A stretch of DNA of 64,000 nt from Desulfobacteraceae bacterium Eth-SRB1 (GTDB lineage: Bacteria > Desulfobacterota > Desulfobacteria > Desulfobacterales > ETH-SRB1), in assembly GCA_004193555.1 (NCBI GenBank), contig RPGP01000029.1:470768-534767 (forward strand), read 5' to 3'. Below, in pieces: positions 44,601 to 52,666 of the stretch (positions within the stretch are counted from its first letter, which is position 1; every line of letters starts with the position of its first letter). Below the pieces are notes generated by a model. That model was not told the DNA's origin, searched no databases, and saw nothing but the letters and a program-made list of their open reading frames with translations. A program made the translations under genes and the position numbers.

Positions 44601-45017
44601 TTATTTTTCCCAGACACGTAAATATTTGTCATGATCGCACGACGGACAACGACGTGGCATTCCTGTACCCCGGGGCTCCTCCCACTTTTTATTGCATTTG
44701 CAGCACATAAATATTCGTTCCTCCTCATTTATTCTGTAATTGCCGCCATCGATATTTATTGCCTTTCCATTAATCAGGGCGTCTGCAATAATTTTTCGTG
44801 CCTGCTGGACAATCCTGCCAAATGTGGCCCTGGATACTCCCATACGGCATCCAGCCTCTTCATAAGACATGCCGATCAGGTCTGCAAGCCTTATTGATTC
44901 ACATTCATCAACAGTAAGACAGACCTCCTCCAGCTCAATCATGGGAATACCCCTTGGTTTAAAATAGCTTACATCTGGATCAAAATCTACTATACGGTCC
45001 TTCCGGGGTCTAACCAT
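44601..45017 (-). CDS. DUF134 family HTH regulator
   Basis: The protein is 138 aa. The DUF134/UPF0251 core has PRGIPMIELEEVCLTVDE and a sigma-region-4-like helix-turn-helix (MSYEEAGCRMGVSRATFGRI). The extended C-terminus adds a zinc ribbon (CCKCNKKW then CPSCDHDKY). Genes of this family usually head NifX/Mrp clusters, so it likely regulates the following genes. The start is ATG 45017 with GGAG five bases upstream; the preceding GTG is less likely. Confidence 0.9.
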   Translation of the reverse strand: MVRPRKDRIVDFDPDVSYFKPRGIPMIELEEVCLTVDECESIRLADLIGMSYEEAGCRMGVSRATFGRIVQQARKIIADALINGKAINIDGGNYRINEEERIFMCCKCNKKWEEPRGTGMPRRCPSCDHDKYLRVWEK

Positions 45018-45054
45018 CACATCTCCATTATGAGAATATACTCAAAACACCTAA

Positions 45055-45083
45055 AAAATAGTTACTACCTTGCATATTGTCAA
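45055..45083 (-). promoter_or_regulatory. Sigma-70-like promoter of the DUF134-NifX-Mrp cluster
   Basis: On the minus strand TTGACA (45083-45078), a 17-nt spacer and TATTTT (45060-45055) lie about 40 nt upstream of the DUF134 start. A second TTGACT further upstream (45145-45140) may be an additional -35. No sigma-54 pattern (TGGCAC-N5-TTGC) was seen, unlike the known sigma-54 control of the Desulfovibrio ORP genes. Confidence 0.55.
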
Positions 45084-45170
45084 TAAATAATTTTAATATT
45101 TGTAAATACATAACCTTTTGTTACGAAATAATATATGATATAGTCAACACATCATATTTATATCAAATAA

Positions 45171-45482
45171 AACCTGGTCCTTTGGGCCAGGTCAGAGACA
45201 GATGGCTCTGCCGTGTATTTTTTCTCTAAAAAACGAACGTTCAACATCGAACATCCAACGTCCAACGTCGAATTATGGTACGCCTTCGGCGTTTCGATTT
45301 AATTAAAAAAGAAAGAGCGAAGCGACATCCACATTCGATGTTCGATGTTGAGCGTTCGATGTTCGGCGTTCATCTTTTTTCCTGTTTAAGAATTGGAATT
45401 TCAATAAGTCAATGAACGTCTATCAAAGCAAATCCCCTCTGGGGATAACCAAAGCCTGGTCATCTGGGCCAGGATGCTTTAC
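45171..45482 (+). ncRNA. Structured repeat/RNA-like element, copy B
   Basis: It shares about 45 nt at the 5' end (CCTGGTCCTTTGGGCCAGG at 45173-45191, TCAGAGACAGATGGC) and about 80 nt at the 3' end (GCAAATCCCCTCTGGGG, CCAAAGCC, CCTGGTCATCTGGGCCAGG at 45455-45473, CTTTACT) with copy A at 5871-6164. The middle differs: here it is an inverted repeat of AACGTTCAACATCGAACATC type. The element ends two bases before CAGGAGG, the ribosome-binding site of the enoyl-CoA hydratase gene, so a cis-regulatory role is possible. Compensatory changes between copies (TCC/TC-A) keep the terminal hairpin. Confidence 0.4.
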
Positions 45483-45496
45483 TCAGGAGGTCAAAC

Positions 45497-46273
45497 ATGT
45501 CTTTTAACACCATTATTGTAGATAAGGAAAACCATGTTGGAATAATTATCCTTAATCGTCCTGATCAGTTAAATGCATTCAGTTCAGAACTGGCAATTGA
45601 ATTAAACGATGCTTTAAATCAACTGGAAAAAGACAAAAACATTAGAGTTCTTGTCATAAAAGGCGCTGGAAAGTCATTTTGCGTCGGGATAGATGTATCT
45701 GAATTTTTTGACAAATCTCTTCAGGAATATAGAAAATGGATTGGTCTGATGGAGCAGATGGCACATATTATTGCATGCATGAAAAAACCTGTAATCGCCT
45801 CTGCCCATGGTTATGCTGTAGCAAATGGAGCGGGTATAATCGCCGCCTGTGATCTGGCCGTAGTTGCAGAAGGCACAAAAATCGGCACAACCGCAATAAA
45901 TGTGGGACTTTTTTGTATGGGGCCGGCCGTAGCCCTGTCTCGAATCCTGGGAAGAAAGCGCTGCCTGGAAATGCTGCTTACCGGGGACATGATAGATGCC
46001 CGGGTCGCAGAAGAGTGGGGTCTCGTCAACAAAGTCGTTCCTGCGGAAAAACTCGAAGATGCAACAATGGAGCTTGCAAACAAACTTGCCAAAAAAAGCC
46101 CTGTCGCACTCCAGATGGGAAAACAGGCATTTTACGGCATGTCGGATATGGAATTCGGAAAAGCAATTGAATATTCCAATGAGATGTTTGCTGCTCTTTG
46201 TGTAACCGAAGATGCAAAAGAAGGGGTCGATGCTTTTTTAAACAAACGGAAACCGGACTGGAAAATGAAATAA
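45497..46273 (+). CDS. Enoyl-CoA hydratase/isomerase family protein
   Basis: The 258-aa crotonase-fold protein has IIILNRPDQLNAFSSEL at the N-terminus, the CoA/oxyanion segment VLVIKGAGKSFCVGIDVSEF, and KPVIASAHGYAVANGAGIIA with the second oxyanion Gly. At the usual Glu positions it has MGPAVALSRILGRKRCLEML and GLVNKVVPAEKLEDA. The exact reaction (hydratase versus isomerase or other CoA lyase) cannot be told by eye. CAGGAGG is nine bases upstream of the ATG, right after the structured element. It is not in an obvious beta-oxidation operon. Confidence 0.9.
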   Translation: MSFNTIIVDKENHVGIIILNRPDQLNAFSSELAIELNDALNQLEKDKNIRVLVIKGAGKSFCVGIDVSEFFDKSLQEYRKWIGLMEQMAHIIACMKKPVIASAHGYAVANGAGIIAACDLAVVAEGTKIGTTAINVGLFCMGPAVALSRILGRKRCLEMLLTGDMIDARVAEEWGLVNKVVPAEKLEDATMELANKLAKKSPVALQMGKQAFYGMSDMEFGKAIEYSNEMFAALCVTEDAKEGVDAFLNKRKPDWKMK

Positions 46274-46292
46274 AAAATCTCGGCGCTGGTTG

Positions 46293-46946
46293 TTAGACCG
46301 CATACCAGAGCACCGCGATACAGTGACACGCAGTGCCTGTAATAACGAACAGATGCCAGACAAAATGGACGTATTTGACCCGGTCGGCAGCAAAAATCGC
46401 CGCACCCGCCGTGTATGCTATACCACCTGAAATTAGCCAGAAAAGACCCCACCATGGCATATGCAGCCACAGCTGCCTGGCCGCGATGATAATGAGCCAC
46501 CCCATCGCAAGATACAGCCACGTCGAGATCTTCGAGTGTCGAACGCCGCCGACAGCCTTAAGCACAATACCGACAACAGCCAGACCCCACACAAGCCCAA
46601 ACAGCGTCCAGCCCAACGCACCGCGGAGCACACCGAGTGTAAAAGGCGTGTATGTGCCGGCAATCAGGAGATAGATTGCTCCGTGGTCGAGAATCCGGAA
46701 TACCCGCTTGGCGCGATTCTGCGGCAACGCGTGGTAGAGAGTTGATGCGAGATATAGCAGCACCATCGTAGTTGAGAATACGCTCGCGCCTATAATTGCC
46801 GCTGTGTCCCCCCGCTGAACCGAGGCTATAACTAGAACAGGGAAGACAGCCACTGCCGCCAGAAAGCCGATACCATGGCTGACGCTGTTCGCTATCTCCT
46901 CTCCAAGGGACTGCCGGCGCTCTCGCAACACCAAAATATTAACCAT
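46293..46946 (-). CDS. Hemolysin III family (PAQR/YqfA-like) membrane protein
   Basis: The 217-aa protein has seven hydrophobic segments. Family features are EEIANSVSHGIGFLAAVAVF, LYLASTLYHALPQ (S-x3-H metal site), RILDHGAIYLLIAGTYTPF and FHxxH-type HFVWHLFVITGTACHCIAVL. Its base composition is clearly richer in G+C than the surrounding genes, suggesting more recent transfer. It is convergent with the enoyl-CoA hydratase gene (20-nt gap). Confidence 0.9.
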   Translation of the reverse strand: MVNILVLRERRQSLGEEIANSVSHGIGFLAAVAVFPVLVIASVQRGDTAAIIGASVFSTTMVLLYLASTLYHALPQNRAKRVFRILDHGAIYLLIAGTYTPFTLGVLRGALGWTLFGLVWGLAVVGIVLKAVGGVRHSKISTWLYLAMGWLIIIAARQLWLHMPWWGLFWLISGGIAYTAGAAIFAADRVKYVHFVWHLFVITGTACHCIAVLWYAV

Positions 46947-47100
46947 AAAATTCTATCTCCTAATCGATCTCATGTTTCAAGGCTTTCATTATCCCAATTC
47001 TTCTTTAACGGCAATAAAAGGACACTGAATTTAAACCTTTGCAGAAATTCTAATCCCAAAGGAATTAACAATGTCAGATCAAAATATAACCCTAATCGAG

Positions 47101-47559
47101 TCAAAAACCGATTAGGGAGTATCTGGTATTCGGTATTTGGTACTGGTTGAAAGGAATCTTTCGTGTTTTTATATTTCTATGAGTAAAAAGATATAAAATT
47201 AGATGTGAAACACCATAAAACCAATACCTGATAACAAATACCCAATACCACACGATTGAGCTTTGCTCAATTGGGGTATAACTATTCTTTATTGTTGGAA
47301 TATTCAAATAATTATTGACATCAGTTACTGATAAAAAAGTAAATTTTGATGAAGTCATTCCTTTTAGAAATTTTTTATGAATATTGTAAGTTCCATTTTC
47401 ATTGAGTTTTAAAATTGAGTTCCCTTTAAAATATATATTGCTATATCCGTCTCTTATTTCAAAATCTAAGGAGGTATCATTTATTACATATTCAATAATC
47501 GAATGGAATAAACCACCTTTTTTAAATTCCGCTATAAACTTTTTATCTAATATTCTCAT
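47101..47559 (-). CDS. Uncharacterised protein with repeat-derived C-terminus
   Basis: A Shine-Dalgarno GGGAGG six bases before ATG 47559 supports the start MRILDKKFIAEFKKG. The upstream frame (KKIQRTQKASPLI) is a translated dispersed repeat. The first 110 residues (DTSLDFEIRDGYSNIYFKGN, SILKLNENGTYNIHKKFL) resemble the start of uncharacterised proteins often seen near restriction or defence genes. From about SYTPIEQ onward the frame is an inverted GGTATTTGGTACTGG-type repeat (VWYWVFVIRYWFYG), so the original C-terminus is lost. It is probably non-functional. Confidence 0.5.
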   Translation of the reverse strand: MRILDKKFIAEFKKGGLFHSIIEYVINDTSLDFEIRDGYSNIYFKGNSILKLNENGTYNIHKKFLKGMTSSKFTFLSVTDVNNYLNIPTIKNSYTPIEQSSIVWYWVFVIRYWFYGVSHLILYLFTHRNIKTRKIPFNQYQIPNTRYSLIGF

Positions 47560-47716
47560 TTCCTCCCTCAACTCCAAAATCAGCGGCGAAGCTTTTTGCG
47601 TCCGCTGGATTTTTTTGTTGGGCAATCTCTCTAGCTAAACGCCATTTTTTACACTAAAAACGCGGATATGGGGCCGTTTCAAGGTCATTTTCCATTTTCG
47701 CACTAACTGTTTTGAT

Positions 47717-50521
47717 TTATAGAGTTTCTCGTAGCTCGACCTTTGCCCCTACTACATCCTCTAACTTTTTCCTAATCCGGCTCAGCTCGTTGCTCCCAAC
47801 CGTCGAAAGGCGTAGGATCGGCAGTCCGCATTTTTTCAACACAGAGTCCTTCAGCGCATCACGTTCAGCTTGACGCGTTCCTTCACGATGGAAAGCATAT
47901 CCATCGACTTCAATAACCAGCACCGGACTTTTGTCTACTTTACGGTAAACCAAAAAATCGGTTTGAGTCCAGGGATGGGTAGCATAGGCAGATTCCTCGG
48001 TGGTCAGGTGCTCTATATCCCGAACGAGCGTTGACAGCGGGAATTGGAAAACGACACCGTAGCCCCGATAAACTTTCTCTTGAAGGACTGCCTCGATTTC
48101 GCCGTGGGCAAGGTTTTCAGAATCGTATTTCGAAACTCGTTTACGCCTTTTCAATACCTGCAATCGCGCTGCCGTGTATTCACCGTAGAGAAAGTCGAAG
48201 ATGGAACGGACCTTACCAGGAATGACCTCACCATTACTGTACCGTATATAACGGACTAAATCCGCGATGTTGCCATTACCCTCGGCCATCTCCTTCGAAA
48301 CGACCAGCCGCAGTTTCTCCTGCGCGCGGGATACCGCAACGTTCAGCAGATTCGGGTTATCGACAAATTCGTTGGCTTCGTTCGATACCGTCGTTATGAT
48401 CATCACACGCTTTTCCCTACCCTGATACTTGTGCACCGTGTCGATCTCAATCTCCTTCGAGCCAACAGACGCCTGCATCCGGATGGTCTGTGCTCTATAT
48501 GGCGAAACAATGCCGATGTCAGCTGGCATGATTGAGCCCAGTTCGGGCAAAACATTTTGTACAACTTCGTCAATCTGGCGCTGATTAAACGTGCCACGCG
48601 CATGCCGGCCCTCGACGGTTATATAGGCTTTAAGAACGTCAGCCTCGCCTTGATCGCACGTCATTAATAGTAGTTCGCTTCCATAGAACTTTTGGTTGCA
48701 GAACTGAATGATCTTTGGATGACACCGGTAATGCTCTCGCAGCAGCGTTTCTGGAATTTCAGGGAAAGCGGCACGCACGGCAGAAAGCAAGTTGTGTCGC
48801 TCGAACCGGGCATGTTCTGGCACATCGTACCTTAAAGCGACCTGTCTCGCACGCTTTTCGTCTTGCTTCGTCAATACGTTAGGGAGTTGCATAGGATCAC
48901 CGACGATTACGAGTTTCTCTGCGCACCCCATCGCAAGAACACCATTGAGCAGATCGACTTGGCTCGCTTCGTCCACGATGACGCAATCAAACAGATAGCC
49001 ATTTTTGACCGACGTGATGATGGAAAACGTTGTGCTCAATATGATAGGATATTCATTGAGAAATTCTTCCGGTCGTTTCCAGAGGTCTTCGATAGCGAAT
49101 ATCCTACGAGCCCGGTTGTTGTAGCGCTCCGCAAGACAATGCTTCAGTAGCTGCATCGAAAGCTCGGTCAGCCGTTCCAGACGTCCGTCGAAACTGAAAC
49201 CAGCGAGCGATACTTCAAGGGTTTTCCGCCTCTTTTCAAGATCCGCTAGCTTGCGTAGGTAGTAGGCCTTTTGCAACAGGGGAATACGTTCCTCGACACT
49301 GAGCTGGAAAAAGACTCTCCCTGCCATACCAAACCGCAGCAGAAGGCGAATCTTCTCCAGAAAGCCGACATTAAAAGACTCATTCGATGAGAGCGTTAAA
49401 CTCGAAGGAGATGGTAAATTCGCTTTTTCATGGCGCTTCGCTTCGCGTTCATAAGTCAGCCAAGCATTCATCAGCTTCCGCGCTGATACTTTCGGCTGAA
49501 ACGTCAGATCCCTCACATTCGAGTCGCGACCCTTCGTTTCCTGATGGAACCTTTCAAAATGAGCCAATTCAAGCCAGAGCGCATCAATCTGCTGAATTAT
49601 GGCTGCCAACTTGTTCTTCGTTTCAAACGCTTTGTCAAGCTTTTGATTCAGGTGGAGAATCTCCTTACGCACAGAAGATTCTTGGTTTGCTTTGAGCGTC
49701 GGCATGCGAACCGCTGCACCAGTCTGCCCCTCAATGAACGCCAGTTTGTTTTGGGCGCTGCCTAGAAATGCAGCCACGAAATCCAGTTCATATTTCTTAA
49801 GCTTTTCTAACACGTTAGCTATGGCGGAATTGTTGTTGGAGACCACCGCAACCCGTTTTTTAAGGAGCAGCATGTTGCCTATCAAGTTCAGGATGGTTTG
49901 CGTCTTGCCGGTGCCCGGCGGCCCCTGAACCAGTGAGACAGGGTGCTGAATCGCCCTATGGACCGCCGTTTTCTGGCTCATATTACAGCCGAACGGGAAA
50001 ATAAGGTCCGACGAAACCAGATCCGAATCAGGAGAATGAGCCTGCAAAAAGCTCGAAAGGATGCTGCGATGCGAAACGATGCCTAACTGTCGGTATTTCA
50101 TTGCCAACAGCGATTCGTCTTCGTTCGTCCTGAGCGCAAAGCTTTCAGCGAGTTCCCGAAAATAGGCGAGAATATCCTTGCTGCGGCCATTTGATGACTC
50201 CATTCGCTGTACGGAAAACTCTGAAAACAGACAGCATCTGCAACCTCCACTTCCGTGGAAAATTTTCACCCACTTTTCGAAACTTAAAACCTCCGCTACG
50301 TCGGATAACACATCACCATCGACGAACATACGGTAATTCTCAGTTGGTATGCGATCAGGATTTGAAAGCCATTCAACATTATACCGGGCATAGCGATATG
50401 ACTTTCCACTTTTGTAAGTTACGACCGTACGTTCGGCTTCTTGCGTGACTCGTAAGATATCATCCGTATGGTCCTTGCCTTTGATGATGACAAGGTTTTG
50501 CCTTGGGTTTATAGTCATCAC
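47717..50521 (-). CDS. SF1 (Upf1/DNA2-like) helicase with C-terminal PD-(D/E)XK-like nuclease
   Basis: The protein is 934 aa. An N-terminal unknown region (about 1-170) is followed by Walker A VQGPPGTGKTQTIL at about 200-213, a long helical insertion (about 280-460), Walker B-type FDCVIVDEASQVDLL, VGDPMQLPNV, LREHYRCHPKIIQFCN, GIVSPYRAQ, VHKYQGREKRVMIIT and NVAVSRAQEKLRLVVS, the full SF1B helicase set. The last 130 residues (TDFLVYRKVDKSPVLVIEVD, then GYAFHREGTRQAERD) look like a DUF2726/DUF559 Vsr-like endonuclease. The combination is typical of anti-phage or R-M-associated proteins. GC is higher than neighbours. Its 5' end is duplicated in inverse orientation at 50891-51068. Confidence 0.88.
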   Translation of the reverse strand: MMTINPRQNLVIIKGKDHTDDILRVTQEAERTVVTYKSGKSYRYARYNVEWLSNPDRIPTENYRMFVDGDVLSDVAEVLSFEKWVKIFHGSGGCRCCLFSEFSVQRMESSNGRSKDILAYFRELAESFALRTNEDESLLAMKYRQLGIVSHRSILSSFLQAHSPDSDLVSSDLIFPFGCNMSQKTAVHRAIQHPVSLVQGPPGTGKTQTILNLIGNMLLLKKRVAVVSNNNSAIANVLEKLKKYELDFVAAFLGSAQNKLAFIEGQTGAAVRMPTLKANQESSVRKEILHLNQKLDKAFETKNKLAAIIQQIDALWLELAHFERFHQETKGRDSNVRDLTFQPKVSARKLMNAWLTYEREAKRHEKANLPSPSSLTLSSNESFNVGFLEKIRLLLRFGMAGRVFFQLSVEERIPLLQKAYYLRKLADLEKRRKTLEVSLAGFSFDGRLERLTELSMQLLKHCLAERYNNRARRIFAIEDLWKRPEEFLNEYPIILSTTFSIITSVKNGYLFDCVIVDEASQVDLLNGVLAMGCAEKLVIVGDPMQLPNVLTKQDEKRARQVALRYDVPEHARFERHNLLSAVRAAFPEIPETLLREHYRCHPKIIQFCNQKFYGSELLLMTCDQGEADVLKAYITVEGRHARGTFNQRQIDEVVQNVLPELGSIMPADIGIVSPYRAQTIRMQASVGSKEIEIDTVHKYQGREKRVMIITTVSNEANEFVDNPNLLNVAVSRAQEKLRLVVSKEMAEGNGNIADLVRYIRYSNGEVIPGKVRSIFDFLYGEYTAARLQVLKRRKRVSKYDSENLAHGEIEAVLQEKVYRGYGVVFQFPLSTLVRDIEHLTTEESAYATHPWTQTDFLVYRKVDKSPVLVIEVDGYAFHREGTRQAERDALKDSVLKKCGLPILRLSTVGSNELSRIRKKLEDVVGAKVELRETL

Positions 50522-50651
50522 AGCCTATCTTTTACATTAATGTCTTAAACTATCCCGCATGGTGGCCCTGATATCGACAGAAGCCACTATGACTTGATTC
50601 CGTATCAGCATTAGCAACTCTTGCTATTTATGAGCTCGATCTTGCGGCAAA

Positions 50652-50790
50652 TTGCCTAAAGAACAGAAAAAGTATCGTTTGATTGATTTGTTTGCAGGCG
50701 CAGGCGGAATGACGCTTGGATTTTCGAAAGCTTTGTGCAACCATTCGAACCGATATGGGCAAAATGATTTCAATGAGTATTGTGTCCAAG
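50652..50790 (+). pseudogene. C5-cytosine DNA methyltransferase N-terminal fragment
   Basis: KKYRLIDLFAGAGGMTLGFS is motif I of m5C methyltransferases at their extreme N-terminus. Shortly after, the reading frame must shift twice to recover FEPIWANDFNEYCV (motif II region), and then it runs into the inverted repeat arm. No catalytic PCQ motif is present. It is a dead remnant of a dcm-like gene lying in the loop of the inverted duplication. Confidence 0.75.
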
Positions 50791-50890
50791 AGTTGCTAAT
50801 GCTGATACGGGATCAAGTCATAGTGGCTTCTGTCGATATCAGGGCCACCATGCGGGATAGTTTAAGACATTAATGTAAAGATAGGCTGTG

Positions 50891-51068
50891 ATGACGGCTA
50901 TAAACCCAGGCAAAACCTTGTCATCATCAAAGAAGGCAAAGGGGCCCCTTACGGATGATATCTTACGGTACGCAAGAAGCCCGAACGTACGGTCGTAACT
51001 TACAAAAGTGGAAAGTCATATCGCTATGCGGTATAATGTTGAATGGCTTTCAAAATCCTGATCGCACA
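50891..51068 (+). pseudogene. Decayed inverted copy of the helicase gene start
   Basis: ATGACGGCTATAAACCCAGG and the following 150 bases match codons 2-62 of the helicase at 47717-50521 in opposite orientation, with insertions and deletions that break the frame (for example AAGGGGCCCCTTACGG versus AAGGACCATACGG). The match stops near GATCGCA at 51060-51067, where the IS110-type element region begins. Confidence 0.75.
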
Positions 51069-51079
51069 TCCTATATTCT

Positions 51080-51378
51080 TTCTGTCAAGCACAAAGTGTA
51101 AATTTTCAATAAACAAATTATTTCAATAAGATATAAGAACGGCTGATTTCCGGACGCACTTCTCCTTACAGTTTTTTAAAAAATTTTCGGCGAATCTCTC
51201 ACAAGTACGAACCCTATCTCTGATCGTTACGTTTATCCGGGCTTACTGTATTACCAGTAGCGCTGATCATCCCTTATCCAGAGTTTTTAAGTTCAGTGAG
51301 AGGCCCAGGATTGTCCCTCCAGAGGTCGTATGCCCCAACGCCCATGCACGGGCTCTCTCGCCGAAATAGTAAAACTTT
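51080..51378 (-). ncRNA. Non-coding 3' end of the IS110-type element, candidate bridge/seek RNA region
   Basis: IS110-family recombinases use a structured RNA encoded in a non-coding end of the element (upstream of the gene in the IS110 group, downstream in the IS1111 group). Here the longer non-coding flank is the 3' side. On the minus strand it contains several short self-complementary blocks, such as CCTCTGGAGG (51311-51320). I cannot fold it reliably, so this is a placement by analogy. Confidence 0.3.
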
Positions 51379-52665
51379 TTATTCTATGTTCAAATATGCA
51401 GGATCAAATGATTCCCTTTTCTTCATCAACGTCCAGGCGATCACCAGCATTTTCGCTGCCAGTTTAACACACATTTTTGTTCTAATCCCGCGCTCACGTT
51501 CTCTTCCCCTAAGAAGCCTGGTAAAGTAAGTTCTGAACAGATCGACTCTTGCAGATGCTACCATAGCTGCCTGATACAAGGCATAGCGAAGCTCACCGTT
51601 GCCTTTTTTAGAAATCACCGGGATAGCTTTGTCGCTGGTTCTTCCACTCCGGTTTGCACATAAATCATATCCTGCCATCTTGATGAGCTGTTTTCGCTTT
51701 TTAAATCGAAAAGGATCTCCAATGGACGCCAACACCCTGGCCGATATGTAAGGACCAAAGCCCGGTATGGTTAACAGATAGCTATATTCATCAAACTCTA
51801 GACAAAAGTCTTTGATTAAATTGGCGGTTTTTTTAATCTGTTCACGCACCTGGTTAAGCTTTTCAACAAGAAGGTCTGATTCATATTCGCCTGCAGGTCC
51901 CAAAGGACAGCCCACAGATTCTATTGCCAAACTATGGATCTTGCGCAGCCTGAGCGTCTGGGCTATACCCCGACGTGTTCGAGCTACCAGGTGAAAGAAC
52001 TCACCAAATTCCATTGCTGCGATTGTATCAGGATATAGAAAATACTTTATAATCGAAAGGCTTTCGCTCTCACAAGCACTATAAAATCTGTCGAGCTCGG
52101 GAAAGTACTGGGCCAGAAGATTATTTCTGATTCGCATCCGAAGACCGTGCTCTTCTCTTTTCAGCCGTCTTCTTAATGAAAGCAAAGATCGAATTTCAAT
52201 AATGCTTGGTGACGGACAATCATAGTAAAGACATCTTCCTCTGGAAACCAGATCTGCGATATTGGCCGCATCCTTTGTATCATTTTTGTTCCAGCGCCCA
52301 TCCAGAAGACCCCGGTTGTTTTTAACCGCCTGGCCGGTAACCAACACAACGTCACAGTCACATCGGATTAAGTGCCTGGCCAAGGGCTTGTGGTAATTGC
52401 CGGTCGGCTCCAGTCCATAGATGATTTTGGAAAGGCCGTTTTGAGACTTAATCTCATCGGCTGTTTTCAGTAACCGTGAAAAACCCTCTATGTTGTTTTC
52501 AAAAATCAGTTTTCTGAACAACGATTTGCCGGTTGCCGTGCCCATGAAAGCATGGTGCTTGTCTTTAGCAACGTCTATACCGACTACCAGATACTCATTA
52601 GACCCACATATTTCTTTTACAATTTGACAAAATTTCCCGCGTCTGATAATTTCTTGATTACTCAT
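51379..52665 (-). CDS. IS110-family transposase (DEDD recombinase)
   Basis: The protein is 428 aa. The N-terminal RuvC-like DEDD domain has VVGIDVAKDKHHAFMG (first Asp), IIYGLEPTGNYHKPLA (Glu) and GRWNKNDTKDAANIADLV (last Asp pair). A coiled-coil region follows. The C-terminal Transposase_20 domain has YLLTIPGFGPYISARVLASI and MAGYDLCANRSGR with the catalytic-serine region. It appears intact. AAGGAGG precedes the ATG at 52665; it is part of a hairpin with sequence further upstream. Confidence 0.93.
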   Translation of the reverse strand: MSNQEIIRRGKFCQIVKEICGSNEYLVVGIDVAKDKHHAFMGTATGKSLFRKLIFENNIEGFSRLLKTADEIKSQNGLSKIIYGLEPTGNYHKPLARHLIRCDCDVVLVTGQAVKNNRGLLDGRWNKNDTKDAANIADLVSRGRCLYYDCPSPSIIEIRSLLSLRRRLKREEHGLRMRIRNNLLAQYFPELDRFYSACESESLSIIKYFLYPDTIAAMEFGEFFHLVARTRRGIAQTLRLRKIHSLAIESVGCPLGPAGEYESDLLVEKLNQVREQIKKTANLIKDFCLEFDEYSYLLTIPGFGPYISARVLASIGDPFRFKKRKQLIKMAGYDLCANRSGRTSDKAIPVISKKGNGELRYALYQAAMVASARVDLFRTYFTRLLRGRERERGIRTKMCVKLAAKMLVIAWTLMKKRESFDPAYLNIE

Positions 52666-52666
52666 G

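Larger units (their letters stand above)
50340..51068. repeat. Long inverted duplication of the helicase 5' region
   Basis: Left arm 50519-50622 and right arm 50787-50892 are inverse copies over about 104 bp, with only one T indel and one substitution (starting CACAGCCTATCTTT... and ending ...TAGCAACTCTTG). Beyond them the arms continue into the helicase gene (to about 50340) and its decayed copy (to 51068), with several indels. The 164-bp loop contains a methyltransferase fragment. Confidence 0.85.

Noticed and set aside
45018..45180. Sigma-54 promoter for the NifX-Mrp cluster
   Set aside because: No GG-N10-GC element was found upstream of the DUF134 gene; a good sigma-70-type TTGACA-N17-TATTTT is present instead.
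47590..47640. Integron attC-like site (GTTGGGC near the KIQRTQKASPLI repeat)
   Set aside because: A GTTRRRY box is present but I could not find a paired RYYYAAC box with proper L boxes at the right distance, and no integron integrase is near.
50652..50873. Open frame of 73 codons starting with a methyltransferase motif
   Set aside because: Only motif I is intact, two compensating frameshifts occur, the catalytic PCQ region is missing and the frame runs into an inverted repeat arm; listed as a pseudogene fragment.
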